From contig CAMYNG010000016.1 in assembly GCA_947259765.1 (NCBI GenBank), forward strand, positions 46,867 to 93,276: 46,410 bases of DNA, given 5' to 3'. The position numbers and the translations under genes were made by a program. This document shows positions 1-8,549 of this stretch, one piece after another (position 1 is the stretch's first letter; each line of letters begins with the position of its first letter). This stretch comes from an uncultured Ectothiorhodospiraceae bacterium. Its GTDB lineage: Bacteria; Pseudomonadota; Gammaproteobacteria; CAMYNG01. Below the pieces are notes generated by a model, which saw only the letters and a list, made by a program, of their open reading frames with translations, did not search any database and was not told the origin of the DNA.

Positions 1-35
1 AGCGCCGGCCCGAGCGTCGGGAAGCTCGGTAAAAC

Positions 36-65
36 AAAAAGGGCATCCCGTGGGGATGCCCTTTT
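36..65 (-). terminator. Rho-independent terminator after rpmE
   Basis: A 9-bp perfect stem (41-49 with 53-61, GGGCATCCC/GGGATGCCC) with a 3-nt loop. A-rich sequence on the left gives a T tract on the minus strand, just past the rpmE stop. T's at 62-65 on the plus strand mean it may also work in the other direction for a gene lying left of the window. Confidence 0.85.
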
Positions 66-92
66 GTCGCGCGGTGGGGTGACCACTCGCGT

Positions 93-299
93 TTATTTTT
101 TCATGCCGTACTTCTGGCGGAATTTGTCGACGCGTCCGGCCGTGTCCATGATCTTCTGCTTGCCGGTAAAGAATGGATGGCACTGCGAACAGACTTCCAG
201 ACTCAGATCACGCCCGGCGGTGGAGCGGGTCATAAAACTGTTGCCGCAACTGCAGGTCACAGTAATCTCGTTATAAGCGGGATGGATATCCGGTTTCAT
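93..299 (-). CDS. rpmE: 50S ribosomal protein L31 (zinc-binding type)
   Basis: A 68-residue protein of the large ribosomal subunit. The start [12 protein letters not shown] is the family N-terminus, so a longer in-frame reading from 353 is rejected; an AGGAAC-like ribosome binding site precedes the ATG at 299. The CSC and CSQC cysteine pairs are those of the zinc-containing L31 form, as opposed to the cysteine-free paralog made under zinc starvation. The C-terminal part ([20 protein letters not shown]) is typical. The gene is monocistronic and ends at a strong hairpin terminator. Length and motifs fit the family, so the call is secure. Confidence 0.97.
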   Translation of the reverse strand: MKPDIHPAYNEITVTCSCGNSFMTRSTAGRDLSLEVCSQCHPFFTGKQKIMDTAGRVDKFRQKYGMKK

Positions 300-412
300 T
301 GGTTGTTCCTCGTTAGTTCGTGCCGCGGGCCGGTCCTGATGCCGGTACGGCAAGGGCCGCAGATTCTACGGAATTCGGCGGCGCACGGCAAGGCGACTAA
401 AGCGGATTGGGT

Positions 413-757
413 TTAGTCGCGGTCTGGGTTCGGTCGATACAGTGGCAGCGGTGGGTTGCGCGGTGCTTCACTTCTGCGGCTGAGTTCGGGATTATGATAG
501 GTTTCGTTGAGCTTCTCGAAGGTGTCCCACATCATGTTGGAGAGGTTCACGCAGGCGGCCATGGGAGTCCGTGACTGCTCCCGCAGGCGGTCGATACGCC
601 ACTGCAGGCCCTGCAAGCGTTCTCGGTTGCGGCGGGAGCGCTTCAGTATGGCCAGGTCCAGCGTTAGTTGGCGAAGCTGCTCGAATACCGCGGGGTCGTC
701 GCGGGCCAGTTCAGCCCAATGATCGAAATCAAACTGTGGGAGTTCTACTTGCTTCAT
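413..757 (-). CDS. DUF3135 family protein, copy 1
   Basis: A soluble 114-residue protein of unknown function. The N-terminal half (FDFDHWAELARDDPAVFEQLR, then RLQGLQWRID) matches what I recall of DUF3135, a small family found mainly in gammaproteobacteria. The helical core is followed by NMMWDTFEKLNETY and a proline-rich tail. It lies 124 bp downstream of a second copy of the same family in the same direction, so the two probably arose by tandem duplication. No catalytic motif, membrane segment or signal peptide is visible. The family assignment is by pattern memory and the function is unknown. Confidence 0.75.
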   Translation of the reverse strand: MKQVELPQFDFDHWAELARDDPAVFEQLRQLTLDLAILKRSRRNRERLQGLQWRIDRLREQSRTPMAACVNLSNMMWDTFEKLNETYHNPELSRRSEAPRNPPLPLYRPNPDRD

Positions 758-881
758 TTCTGCCTACGCCGCCACTACTTCAAGGCGAGTTCTATGTCAC
801 CTGCTTCTATCAAGCTTGGCTGGTGTGACGTATTTGTCAATCCCATTGCGCTAACCCAGGGAATAGGGGACTGGGCCGCAG

Positions 882-1268
882 CTAGTCTGCCGTGCAGACA
901 GCTTCCCGGACAGCCTTGAATGGCAAAACTGTGGCATTCAACGGCGAGGCACTCGCCGGCTCGGCCGCACCGGCGCGGGAAATTTGCGCCAGGGTTTGGT
1001 TCAGGCGCTCATAGGTTTCCCACATCATTCTCGAAACGGCGACACACGCCCCCAACGGGTTGTTGTTGAGATCGCGAGTGCAGTCAATCTGCCACTGCAA
1101 ACCACGCAGTCGCTGGCGGGTGTGCTCAGACGACGAATCGATGAGTTTTGCGATGGTTTGCGTGCGCAGTTGCTCAAAGCCGTCGGGATCCTGTTCCGCG
1201 AGTGCTGACCAATAATCAAAATCTAGTTTCTCACTCAGTGGCGAGCTGTTTCCGGCGTTCACTGTCAA
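882..1268 (-). CDS. DUF3135 family protein, copy 2
   Basis: A 128-residue soluble protein, paralogous to the gene at 413-757. The shared core is LDFDYWSALAEQDPDGFEQLR, RLRGLQWQID and RMMWETYERLNQT, in the same order and spacing as the neighbour, while both ends differ. The strongest conserved block (R-L-x-G-L-Q-W-x-I-D) could be a helix-packing or interaction surface. The ATG at 1268 gives the natural N-terminus; another minus-strand frame covering 1231-1473 overlaps this start and lacks any family resemblance. Function unknown. Confidence 0.75.
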   Translation of the reverse strand: MTVNAGNSSPLSEKLDFDYWSALAEQDPDGFEQLRTQTIAKLIDSSSEHTRQRLRGLQWQIDCTRDLNNNPLGACVAVSRMMWETYERLNQTLAQISRAGAAEPASASPLNATVLPFKAVREAVCTAD

Positions 1269-1721
1269 AGACCTCTCTTGTTACGTTGACTGTGGACCCA
1301 TCTGCCGGACGTAAACGGGGTGGAGCGTCCTGACATACTGGTACAACTTTTTTTTCAAGCGGCCTAAAGGTTTGGTTTTGCCGGCCGCTACTACGACGTT
1401 TGTGTGTAAATATTGACACAAAATGTAGCCGGAATCCGTGAAAAAAGTCAAAAAACGCACCGGCTAGTACCATGAGGTTGGCTGGCGGCGAATATTAACT
1501 TTCTGTTTTAATTAAATATTTTAAATTGGCTGAGATGCCGGTGCGGTGCGTACGCGTGATTGCGCATTACGGGATACTTGTTTGCGGTCTGCCTGGATTT
1601 TTGGTTTTCAGGAAGTTCTATCGTGCCAGGACGAGGGTCCCGGCACATTAGCTGATAGGAAATACACGATAGATCGGCAGATCGGGTTTGACGCAGCTTT
1701 CAGGGATCTTTATGAAAACCG
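1269..1721. other. Gap between DUF3135 genes and rho
   Basis: No convincing gene. An A/T-rich block at about 1494-1530 could hold the promoter for the leftward DUF3135 pair, but I cannot pick unambiguous -35/-10 boxes. No clear hairpin with a T tract follows rho here, so where rho transcripts end is not evident. Confidence 0.5.
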
Positions 1722-2978
1722 CTAGCGTTTCATGGAATCAAAAAATTCGCTGTTAGTCTTGGTGCCCTTGAGTTTGCCGAACAAGAATTCCATGGCCGCG
1801 ATCTCGTCCATGTCGTGTACCACCTTGCGCAGAATCCACATCATTTGTAGTTCGTCCGGCTTGGTCAGCAGTTCTTCGCGGCGGGTACCGGAACGGTTGA
1901 TGTTAATGGCCGGGTAAATGCGTTTTTCCGCGATGCGCCGGTCCAGGTGGATTTCCATGTTGCCGGTGCCTTTGAACTCCTCATAAATGACGTCGTCCAT
2001 ACGTGAGCCGGTTTCCACCAGGGCGGTCGCCAGGATGGTGAGCGAGCCACCTTCCTCAATGTTACGCGCCGCGCCAAAAAAGCGCTTCGGCCGGTGCAAG
2101 GCGTTGGCGTCGACACCGCCGGTGAGTACCTTACCGGAAGACGGAATCACCGTGTTGTAGGCGCGTGCCAGCCGCGTGATGGAATCAAGCAAGATGATGA
2201 CGTCCTTTTTGTGTTCCACCAGTCGCTTGGCTTTTTCAATGACCATTTCCGCCACCTGCACGTGCCGGCTGGCCGGCTCGTCGAAGGTACTGGAGACCAC
2301 TTCGCCACGCACCGAGCGCGCCATCTCGGTCACCTCTTCCGGTCGCTCATCGATAAGTAATACGATGAGGTAACACTCCGGGTGACTGGCGGTAATGCTT
2401 TGCGCAATGTTCTGCAGCATGACGGTTTTTCCGGCCTTGGGTGGCGACACAATCAGGCCGCGTTGTCCCTTGCCGATGGGCGCGGCTAAATCGATGACCC
2501 GCGCGGTAATGTCTTCGGAGCTGCCGTTACCCTGTTCCAGCGTCATACGCTTGTTGGCGTGCAAGGGAGTGAGGTTTTCAAACAGCACCTTGTGCTTGGC
2601 GTTTTCCGGGGGTTCAAAATTGATCTCGCTGACTTTCAGTAAGGCAAAATAGCGCTCGCTTTCTTTGGGCGGGCGAATTTTTCCGGACACCGTATCGCCG
2701 GTGCGCAGGTTAAATCGCCGGATCTGGCTCGGTGAAACGTAGATGTCGTCCGGTCCTGCCAGATAGGAGCTGTCAGCCGAGCGCAGAAAGCCGAAACCGT
2801 CCTGCAGGATTTCCAGCACACCGTCGCCGTAGATATCCTCGCCGCTTTTCGCGTGCGCCTTGAGGATGGAGAAAATGATGTCTTGCTTGCGGGACCGCGA
2901 GGTACCTTCCACGCCGATAGATTCAGCGACTTTGATAAGTTCAGGAACGGGGGTTTGCTTTAATTCGGTGAGATTCAT
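1722..2978 (-). CDS. rho: Transcription termination factor Rho
   Basis: A 418-residue hexameric RNA-dependent ATPase that ends transcription of untranslated RNA. The N-terminal helical domain ([20 protein letters not shown]) is followed by the cold-shock-like RNA-binding domain (about residues 50-125, with [17 protein letters not shown]). The P-loop SPPKAGKT is at 178-185, followed by [14 protein letters not shown], the Q/R-loop region and the C-terminal [13 protein letters not shown] block. Length equals that of enteric Rho (419). It lies downstream of trxA in the same direction, as in many gammaproteobacteria, with a 233-bp leader that could carry autoregulation, though no site is obvious. 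Confidence 0.98.
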   Translation of the reverse strand: MNLTELKQTPVPELIKVAESIGVEGTSRSRKQDIIFSILKAHAKSGEDIYGDGVLEILQDGFGFLRSADSSYLAGPDDIYVSPSQIRRFNLRTGDTVSGKIRPPKESERYFALLKVSEINFEPPENAKHKVLFENLTPLHANKRMTLEQGNGSSEDITARVIDLAAPIGKGQRGLIVSPPKAGKTVMLQNIAQSITASHPECYLIVLLIDERPEEVTEMARSVRGEVVSSTFDEPASRHVQVAEMVIEKAKRLVEHKKDVIILLDSITRLARAYNTVIPSSGKVLTGGVDANALHRPKRFFGAARNIEEGGSLTILATALVETGSRMDDVIYEEFKGTGNMEIHLDRRIAEKRIYPAININRSGTRREELLTKPDELQMMWILRKVVHDMDEIAAMEFLFGKLKGTKTNSEFFDSMKR

Positions 2979-3158
2979 GGATGATGGATTCCGAAAAGGG
3001 TTGGTGCAATTAGGGCGTCACAACAACACGTCGAGAACCGGCAGGGGTGCCGAAAAACTCAAAGGTTCTGGAGTACTTGAGGAACGCCTGGTTTGGCGGT
3101 GTTAAAACTTATTATGGAAAATTTCGAAACGAAGTTATAAATAAAGTTATCACCAAAA

Positions 3159-3199
3159 TCTCACGCCGTCCAGTCCCGGCGGGCTAAAACAGCGTGAGA
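3159..3199 (-). terminator. Possible trxA terminator / rho leader hairpin
   Basis: Complementary arms TCTCACGC (3159-3166) and GCGTGAGA (3192-3199) lie just after the trxA stop. On the minus strand the hairpin is followed by a short T run (ATTTTGG). The 25-nt loop is long, so it may only reduce read-through into rho. Confidence 0.4.
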
Positions 3200-3211
3200 G
3201 TTTGCCTTATT

Positions 3212-3538
3212 TCACAGATTACTGTCGATAAACGCCGTGAGTTGTGATTTCGATACGGCGCCAACCTTGGTGGCCTCGACATTGCCGTTTTTGAACAGCA
3301 TCAGGGTGGGTATACCGCGAATGCCGAACTTGGGTGGTGTCACCGGATTCTCATCGATGTTTAATTTAGCAATCTTGAGTTTGCCGGAATATTCGCCGGC
3401 AATTTCGTCGAGGATTGGTGCGATCATTTTGCAGGGTCCACACCAGTCTGCCCAATAGTCCACCAGAACCGGTTCTTCTGCCTTGATGATTTCGTCGTCA
3501 AAAGTGTCGTCGGTGACATAAACAATATTTTCACTCAA
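3212..3538 (-). CDS. trxA: Thioredoxin (TTG start)
   Basis: A 108-residue cytosolic thiol-disulfide reductase with the active site [10 protein letters not shown] and the cis-proline loop [11 protein letters not shown]. The longer frame from 3691 has an N-terminal stretch without thioredoxin character and overlaps the rhlB start. The natural N-terminus ([12 protein letters not shown]) follows a TTG at 3536-3538 with an AGCAGGAAG ribosome binding site upstream, so a TTG start is chosen; the resulting length matches E. coli TrxA (109). It is divergent from rhlB and upstream of rho, a conserved arrangement. Confidence 0.95.
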   Translation of the reverse strand: MSENIVYVTDDTFDDEIIKAEEPVLVDYWADWCGPCKMIAPILDEIAGEYSGKLKIAKLNIDENPVTPPKFGIRGIPTLMLFKNGNVEATKVGAVSKSQLTAFIDSNL

Positions 3539-3689
3539 CTTCCTGCTCTCCCCTAGTGGTGAATAATTATGCTTGTTTGGGCGATTTGCCAGAATTTGCC
3601 AGAGAAATGGATTGCTAATTCGATTTTGAGCCCAACACGGTCTGCATTTCAAGTCCCAAAGTTGCGCCGATTTGTTATGCTTGGCCGCC

Positions 3690-4991
3690 ATGAGTGATGC
3701 CCATTTAACGAAAGTCCGCTACGACAGCTTCGATCTCCCGAAAAATCTTCTCCAAGGTATTGAAGATGCAGGGTTTTCTTTTTGTACGCCGATCCAGGCC
3801 GAGACCCTGCCAGAGGCCCTGGCCGGGCATGATGTAGCGGGCCAGGCGCAAACCGGAACGGGAAAAACTGCTGCATTTCTTGTTGCGGCGTTTAATTACC
3901 TGATGAAACATGATCCGCCGGCTGGGCACAAAGCGGGCCAACCGCGTGCGATTATGCTTGCCCCCACTCGCGAGCTGGCCGTGCAAATATACAACGATGC
4001 GCAAGTACTTGGACGGCATACCGGCTTTAAAATGGCCTTGATTTTTGGCGGTACGGGTTACGAGAGCCAACGACAAGAATTACAGGACGGTGTCGATCTG
4101 ATTATCGGCACGCCGGGACGCTTGATTGACTACTTCAAGCAGCACGTGTTCAACCTGAAGTCGATACAGGTCATGGTGCTTGATGAAGCCGACCGTATGT
4201 TCGACCTGGGTTTTATCAAGGACATTCGCTACCTGCTGCGACGCATGCCCAAGCCCGAGCAGCGCCTGAACCTGTTGTTCTCGGCCACGCTTTCCATGCG
4301 GGTCGCCGAGCTTGCCTATGAGCACATGAACAATCCGGCGCAAATAAAAATCGAACCCGATCAGGTCACCGCCGATCGTGTGCGCGAGGTGGTGTACTAC
4401 CCGGCGATGGATGAAAAAATACCGCTGCTGTTGGGTCTGTTACGTTCTTTCGGTGACACACGCGTGCTGGTGTTCGTTAACACCAAGCGAGCAGCGGAAA
4501 ATATCGGCGCTTTTCTCAAGGGCAACGGCATGGAAGGCGCAGTACTGTCCGGCGATGTACCGCAGAAAAAGCGCCTTAGCCTTCTAAAACGTTTTACGAC
4601 CGGTGACTTCACCACACTCATTGCCACAGATGTTGCAGCCCGAGGCCTGCACATTCCTGACGTAAGCCATGTCGTTAACTATGATTTACCGCAGGATGCG
4701 GAAGACTATGTGCACCGCATTGGCCGAACCGCGCGCGCAGGTGCCAGTGGCGATGCCGTCAGTTTCGCCTGTGAAGGCTTCGCCTTTTCCTTGCCGGAAA
4801 TCGAAGACTACATCGGCCACAAGATCCCGACCGAGTCTATCGATACCGATTTGCTGGTTAAGCCCGAACCGCCCATCCGGGAACCCCGGCCGCCACGCCG
4901 TCCGCACGCTAAAGGCGACAGCCGGAATCGATCCGGCAAGGGTGGTCAGCGACGCGGTGGTCGTTCCGGAGGCCGGCCGAGGTCTTCCTGA
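3690..4991 (+). CDS. rhlB: DEAD-box ATP-dependent RNA helicase RhlB
   Basis: A 433-residue RNA helicase that in enteric bacteria partners RNase E in the degradosome. From the ATG at 3690, the Q-motif region (TPIQAETLP) is followed by motif I AQTGTGKT (53-60), PTREL (92-96), TPGRL, DEAD (165-168), SAT (198-200) and, in the second RecA domain, [10 protein letters not shown]. The C-terminus is a basic R/G-rich tail (about 385-433), as expected for an RNA-binding extension. Position opposite trxA-rho supports RhlB rather than RhlE or SrmB. A TTG 18 nt upstream is a less likely start. Confidence 0.93.
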   Translation: MSDAHLTKVRYDSFDLPKNLLQGIEDAGFSFCTPIQAETLPEALAGHDVAGQAQTGTGKTAAFLVAAFNYLMKHDPPAGHKAGQPRAIMLAPTRELAVQIYNDAQVLGRHTGFKMALIFGGTGYESQRQELQDGVDLIIGTPGRLIDYFKQHVFNLKSIQVMVLDEADRMFDLGFIKDIRYLLRRMPKPEQRLNLLFSATLSMRVAELAYEHMNNPAQIKIEPDQVTADRVREVVYYPAMDEKIPLLLGLLRSFGDTRVLVFVNTKRAAENIGAFLKGNGMEGAVLSGDVPQKKRLSLLKRFTTGDFTTLIATDVAARGLHIPDVSHVVNYDLPQDAEDYVHRIGRTARAGASGDAVSFACEGFAFSLPEIEDYIGHKIPTESIDTDLLVKPEPPIREPRPPRRPHAKGDSRNRSGKGGQRRGGRSGGRPRSS

Positions 4992-5010
4992 GTCGGTTTA
5001 AAAAACGTTC

Positions 5011-5194
5011 ACCACAGAGTACACAGTGGGTACAGAAGAATACGTTTGTTTCGACCGGTGCTCCGGGTCAGCCGTTTAATCAAGAAATCCGGTTAATTTT
5101 CGGGAGTGGTGACTACAATCACACTTGCTTGCTGAACCACGTCTGGAAACAATCACCCACAACACAACTCCGTGTCCTCTGTGCACTCTGTGGT
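5011..5194. repeat. Inverted pair of ACCACAGAG-type repeats
   Basis: ACCACAGAGTACACAGTG at 5011-5028 and the reverse complement of 5177-5194 (ACCACAGAGTGCACAGAG) agree at 16 of 18 positions, facing each other across about 148 bp in the gap between the convergent rhlB and mtgA. No gene lies between. Similar short elements are dispersed in many bacterial genomes; here the pair could mark a non-autonomous element or just two copies. Confidence 0.6.
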
Positions 5195-5202
5195 TAAAGC
5201 AT

Positions 5203-5916
5203 TTAGCTACCTGCGCGCTCAGCATCCTGTAATTGAATCCAGCGCTGAATTCGACTAACACGTGATTCGAAACTCCGCGTGCGCGTCTGTGGATTGTGCT
5301 TGCGGGGACTCGGCAGCGTTGCGGCGAGTTCCACGGCTTGCCAGGGTGTCAGCTGCGACGCCGATCGGCCCCAGTAATGGCGCGCGGCGGCCTCGACTCC
5401 GTAAATACCAGTACCGAATTCTGCAATGTTCAGGTAAATCTCCATAATTCGTTGCTTGCTGAAGTTGGCCTCCATGCCCAGTGTGAGCACCAGTTCGTGC
5501 CATTTGCGCAGCGGATCACGTGACGAGCTAAGAAAAAGGTTCTTGGTGGTTTGCTGGGAAATGGTGCTGCCGCCGTAGCGCAACTGCATTTTGTCCAGGT
5601 TTCGGTTCATCGCTTCGCGAAAGGCAATCAGGTCAACACCCTGGTGCTCGTAGAAGCGTGCGTCTTCGGCGACCACTGCAGCGCGTCGCAGGTGTGGCGG
5701 GATCTGTTGTCGGCTTACCGGAAACCAGCGTAGCCGGGGCAGAGAGCGATCGACTTGCCGTTGTTGGATATAGTTCTCAATAAACACTGATTTGGGAATG
5801 GCGCCGTGACGCAGCGCGCCCCAGTCCGGCCAAATTAGGTACAGAAAAAAAATGTCAGCGGCCATAAATACCAGCGCAATACGCAGGCTCCACACGAACG
5901 CACGGCGAACCTTCAA
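5203..5916 (-). CDS. mtgA: Monofunctional peptidoglycan glycosyltransferase
   Basis: A 237-residue inner-membrane enzyme that polymerises lipid II into glycan strands. One N-terminal membrane segment (about 8-30) anchors a GT51 domain. The signature VVAEDARFYEHQG carries the catalytic Glu (about 84), followed by GGSTISQQTTKNLFL (115-129), the family's second motif, and KQRIMEIYLNIAEFG. There is no transpeptidase domain, so this is MtgA and not a class A PBP. The reading starts at a TTG (5914-5916) without a convincing ribosome binding site; the true start may differ by a few codons. Confidence 0.95.
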   Translation of the reverse strand: MKVRRAFVWSLRIALVFMAADIFFLYLIWPDWGALRHGAIPKSVFIENYIQQRQVDRSLPRLRWFPVSRQQIPPHLRRAAVVAEDARFYEHQGVDLIAFREAMNRNLDKMQLRYGGSTISQQTTKNLFLSSSRDPLRKWHELVLTLGMEANFSKQRIMEIYLNIAEFGTGIYGVEAAARHYWGRSASQLTPWQAVELAATLPSPRKHNPQTRTRSFESRVSRIQRWIQLQDAERAGS

Positions 5917-5986
5917 TGCGTCGAAACCGAAACCGGGACCGAATTCATCGCCGCCGGGACATTACCTCGCGAGCGCCTGCATGCGC

Positions 5987-6238
5987 CTAGCGGTCGCACG
6001 GACGCTGAAAATAACAAGTTAATGCACACGAGCTGGACGTTAGAATCCAAAACAGAAAAAAGCCGATGGTGTACCCCCCTAAGCGACTGATGTCACCGTA
6101 ACCCGCCACCATGACCATCTCAACCGGATCAAACGCAGTAAAAAACAACGTGGTGGCCACGCCTGCGGTTAGAAACGACGGCCACAGCACCGAGATGATG
6201 CGTTGGCCCAAGGGTATGGTTCTGTTCTTGTCCTCCAT
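5987..6238 (-). CDS. Small membrane protein at the end of the cbb3 cluster
   Basis: An 83-residue protein with two predicted membrane helices (about 13-35 and 52-75) and the linker DPVEMVMVAGYGDISRLGGY. A GGAGGAG ribosome binding site precedes the ATG at 6238. It lies 95 bp after ccoH in the same direction. I recall uncharacterised proteins of this size and layout next to ccoGH in other gammaproteobacteria, which suggests a role linked to oxidase assembly, but no function is known to me. It does not resemble CcoS. Confidence 0.75.
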   Translation of the reverse strand: MEDKNRTIPLGQRIISVLWPSFLTAGVATTLFFTAFDPVEMVMVAGYGDISRLGGYTIGFFLFWILTSSSCALTCYFQRPCDR

Positions 6239-6333
6239 TTACTCCTCCACTGGCACTAACTTGCATTTTCATAATTGTATTGTGTTTGTAAAACTACACC
6301 GTAATGCCCTTATGCGTCGATTGGCTGCGCGAC

Positions 6334-6849
6334 TTAGGGCGTAAAATTGAATTTGCCGTTTACCAGCGGCAGCTGCATCTGGCCTTGCAGCCGCCATTGC
6401 TGGTCTTCCGGCGCGAGCGAAACGTACCATCGACCCGGTGATATTCGCGGTCGGGTTACACGGTAGAAATGGCCGCTGCCAACGCGGTGCAACATGAGCT
6501 GCTGGTCGTACTCCTGCAAGGTTGGATGGTACAAACCCAGCGACAACGTATCCGGCAGCGTACCTTTCTTTTTGTGTAAATTAATCTGCAAATAGGCCTG
6601 ATTCCGACCCAAGTCGAGTTCAGCGGTGACGCCGAGCTCTGCCGCATGGCGCAGGCGATCGGTCTGCTGGTTAATGGCCAGGCCTTCCCGGTAATAATTT
6701 TCACTTATCAGGCTATCGCGAGTATCGCTGGCCAGATAAAACGTGATGAAACCCGCGACGATCGTCAGCAACGGGATGGCGAAAACCAACCACACCCAGG
6801 GGTAGTGGATCCAGGAGGCGGAGGCTTGTTCGGCAGGCGTGTCAATCAT
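6334..6849 (-). CDS. ccoH: FixH/CcoH family cbb3 oxidase assembly protein
   Basis: A 171-residue membrane-anchored protein. A single N-terminal helix (about 18-40) is followed by SENYYREGLAINQQ, the typical FixH region after the anchor, and a periplasmic beta-rich domain ending in GQMQLPLVNGKFNFTP. FixH/CcoH helps assemble and stabilise the cbb3 oxidase and associates with CcoN. It begins 10 bp after the ccoG stop, so the two are co-transcribed. The usual next partners ccoI and ccoS are not here. Confidence 0.9.
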   Translation of the reverse strand: MIDTPAEQASASWIHYPWVWLVFAIPLLTIVAGFITFYLASDTRDSLISENYYREGLAINQQTDRLRHAAELGVTAELDLGRNQAYLQINLHKKKGTLPDTLSLGLYHPTLQEYDQQLMLHRVGSGHFYRVTRPRISPGRWYVSLAPEDQQWRLQGQMQLPLVNGKFNFTP

Positions 6850-6859
6850 GTTGCTACTC

Positions 6860-8257
6860 TCAGTATTTTTTCAGTGGGCCAATGAAGCGGCCATTTTCAG
6901 TGGCACTCAGTTTACGCTCACCTTTGGCGCGCACGAGGAATTCAATGTTGTTGCCGGTTTTTTGCAACTGGTCTTTGGGTACTTGTACGCGAACCGGCAC
7001 ATTGGCTACTTCACCTGCATCCACTGCTACCATTTTATTTTCCTTTGCGAATCCAATGGCGGGTAGCCCTGATACCTGCACGAGGTAGTGATGTGCGCGT
7101 GTGTCTTTGTTGACTATTTTCAAGGTATACACATTTTCGATCTTGCCATCTGCCAGTTCGCGATACAGCGCATTCCGGTCGCGAATCACATCAAGCTCCA
7201 ATGGAATACGCGTGAGCAAGGAGTGCAGCAACGCAGTGCTCAGCGCGGCCAGCAAAACAATATAAACAAAAATGCGCGGACGCAGGAGACGGGTCTTTTT
7301 CCCCTCCAGCGCATTTTCGGTCGTATAACGGATCAGGCCCTTGGGGTAGTCCATTTTCTCCATGACCTGATCGCATACGTCGACACAGGCTGCACAACCA
7401 ATGCACTGGTACTGCAAGCCGTCACGAATATCAATGCCTGTGGGACACACTTGAACGCACAGCGTGCAGTCTATGCAGTCACCGAGGCCAAGTGATTTCG
7501 GTTCGGCGCCGCGTTTCCGCGAACCTCGCGGATCGCCTCGCAATTCATCGTAAGAGATGGTGAGAGTGTTCTCATCAAACATAGCGCTTTGGAAACGTGC
7601 ATACGGACACATATAGATGCATACCTGCTCGCGCATCCAGCCGGCGTTCAGGTAGGTGGCGGCACCGTAGAACAGCACCCAAAAGGTTTCCCAGGGTCCG
7701 GTTTGAAGTGAGCCGATTTTGACTCCAAGTTCGGTAATCGGCGTGAAATAGCCGACAAAGGTGTAACCGGTCCAAAAGGAAAACAGAATCCAGATGGCGT
7801 GTTTGCTTGTTTTGATAAGCCGCTTGCGGGTTGTCCAGGGAGCCTTGTCCAATTTCATTTGGCGGGCGCGGTCGCCCTCAATCTTGCGTTCGATCCACAG
7901 GAACACCTCTGTCCAAACCGTTTGCGGACAGGCGAACCCGCACCACAGGCGACCCGCAAGCGTAGTGAAAAAAAACAGCGCCAGTGCCGCAATGATCAGC
8001 AGGATAGCCAGATAGAAAAAATCCTGAGGGAAGAAGGTCAGACCGAAAATATGAAACTGGCGGGCCGGCAAATCCAGCAACACCGCCTGGCGGTCGTCCC
8101 AACGCAGCCACGGTACGCCGTAATACAGGCCCAGTAAGACCAGTACACCTGCAACGCGCAAGCGTGCAAATATGCCGTGGACCTCGCGGGGATAGATTTT
8201 TTCGTGTTTTGCGTAGAGCTCCTGACTAACGGAGTCGTGACTTTCCGGGCTGGTCAT
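6860..8257 (-). CDS. ccoG: Cytochrome c oxidase accessory protein CcoG (FixG/RdxA)
   Basis: A 465-residue polytopic membrane ferredoxin-like protein needed for cbb3 biogenesis; known homologs act in copper reduction for CuB. It has about five membrane helices, a GRLWCGFACPQTVWTEVF motif after the second helix, and two 4Fe-4S ligand sets (DCIDCTLCVQVCP and CIGCAACVDVCDQ, about residues 255-300). The C-terminus is an Ig-like periplasmic domain. It is downstream of the oxidase genes, separated from the preceding miniprotein gene by a terminator-like hairpin, so it may be expressed at a lower level or from its own promoter. Confidence 0.95.
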   Translation of the reverse strand: MTSPESHDSVSQELYAKHEKIYPREVHGIFARLRVAGVLVLLGLYYGVPWLRWDDRQAVLLDLPARQFHIFGLTFFPQDFFYLAILLIIAALALFFFTTLAGRLWCGFACPQTVWTEVFLWIERKIEGDRARQMKLDKAPWTTRKRLIKTSKHAIWILFSFWTGYTFVGYFTPITELGVKIGSLQTGPWETFWVLFYGAATYLNAGWMREQVCIYMCPYARFQSAMFDENTLTISYDELRGDPRGSRKRGAEPKSLGLGDCIDCTLCVQVCPTGIDIRDGLQYQCIGCAACVDVCDQVMEKMDYPKGLIRYTTENALEGKKTRLLRPRIFVYIVLLAALSTALLHSLLTRIPLELDVIRDRNALYRELADGKIENVYTLKIVNKDTRAHHYLVQVSGLPAIGFAKENKMVAVDAGEVANVPVRVQVPKDQLQKTGNNIEFLVRAKGERKLSATENGRFIGPLKKY

Positions 8258-8271
8258 GTCTGCTGCCTATA

Positions 8272-8301
8272 AAAAACAACGCTGCCCGAAACGGACAGCG
8301 T
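8272..8301 (-). terminator. Terminator or attenuator before ccoG
   Basis: Nine-bp arms 8279-8287 and 8293-8301 pair fully on the minus-strand RNA (with one G-U) around a 5-nt loop, and a U-rich run (TTGTTTTTTAT) follows. It sits between the miniprotein stop and the ccoG start and probably limits read-through from the ccoNOQP operon. Confidence 0.7.
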
Positions 8302-8329
8302 CGCAGTACTTCTATCTCTCTGGTTGGGG

Positions 8330-8461
8330 TTAATGCGCGTGGTGGTGGGGTCCGTGGTCACGTTTATTGGCCATCCGCAACGCGGCGATAAACGGTGTGC
8401 CGACCAGCGCAAGTATAAAAATCCCCATAAAAATTAGTGCTATAAAGGTATCTCCACTCAT
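8330..8461 (-). CDS. 43-residue His-tailed membrane miniprotein
   Basis: Reads MSGDTFIALIFMGIFILALV, continuing through one membrane helix to a polar tail ending DHGPHHHAH. A near-perfect AAGGAGGT ribosome binding site at the right distance fixes the start at 8461; the longer frame to 8521 lacks such a site. It lies between ccoP and ccoG in the cbb3 operon and is followed by a terminator. The histidine-rich end could bind metal (copper is the obvious candidate in this setting), but that is inference. It is not CcoQ, which is present upstream. Confidence 0.75.
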   Translation of the reverse strand: MSGDTFIALIFMGIFILALVGTPFIAALRMANKRDHGPHHHAH

Positions 8462-8549
8462 GGCTACCTCCTTACAAGGTGTGTTGCCTATTCGCCTGAC
8501 GTCCCCCTGCACAGATCGCACATTGGGAACGTTTCAAAGCTCACGGGGG

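Noticed and set aside
1231-1473. 80-codon minus-strand frame
   Set aside because: It overlaps the start of the second DUF3135 gene in another frame and has no domain-like features.
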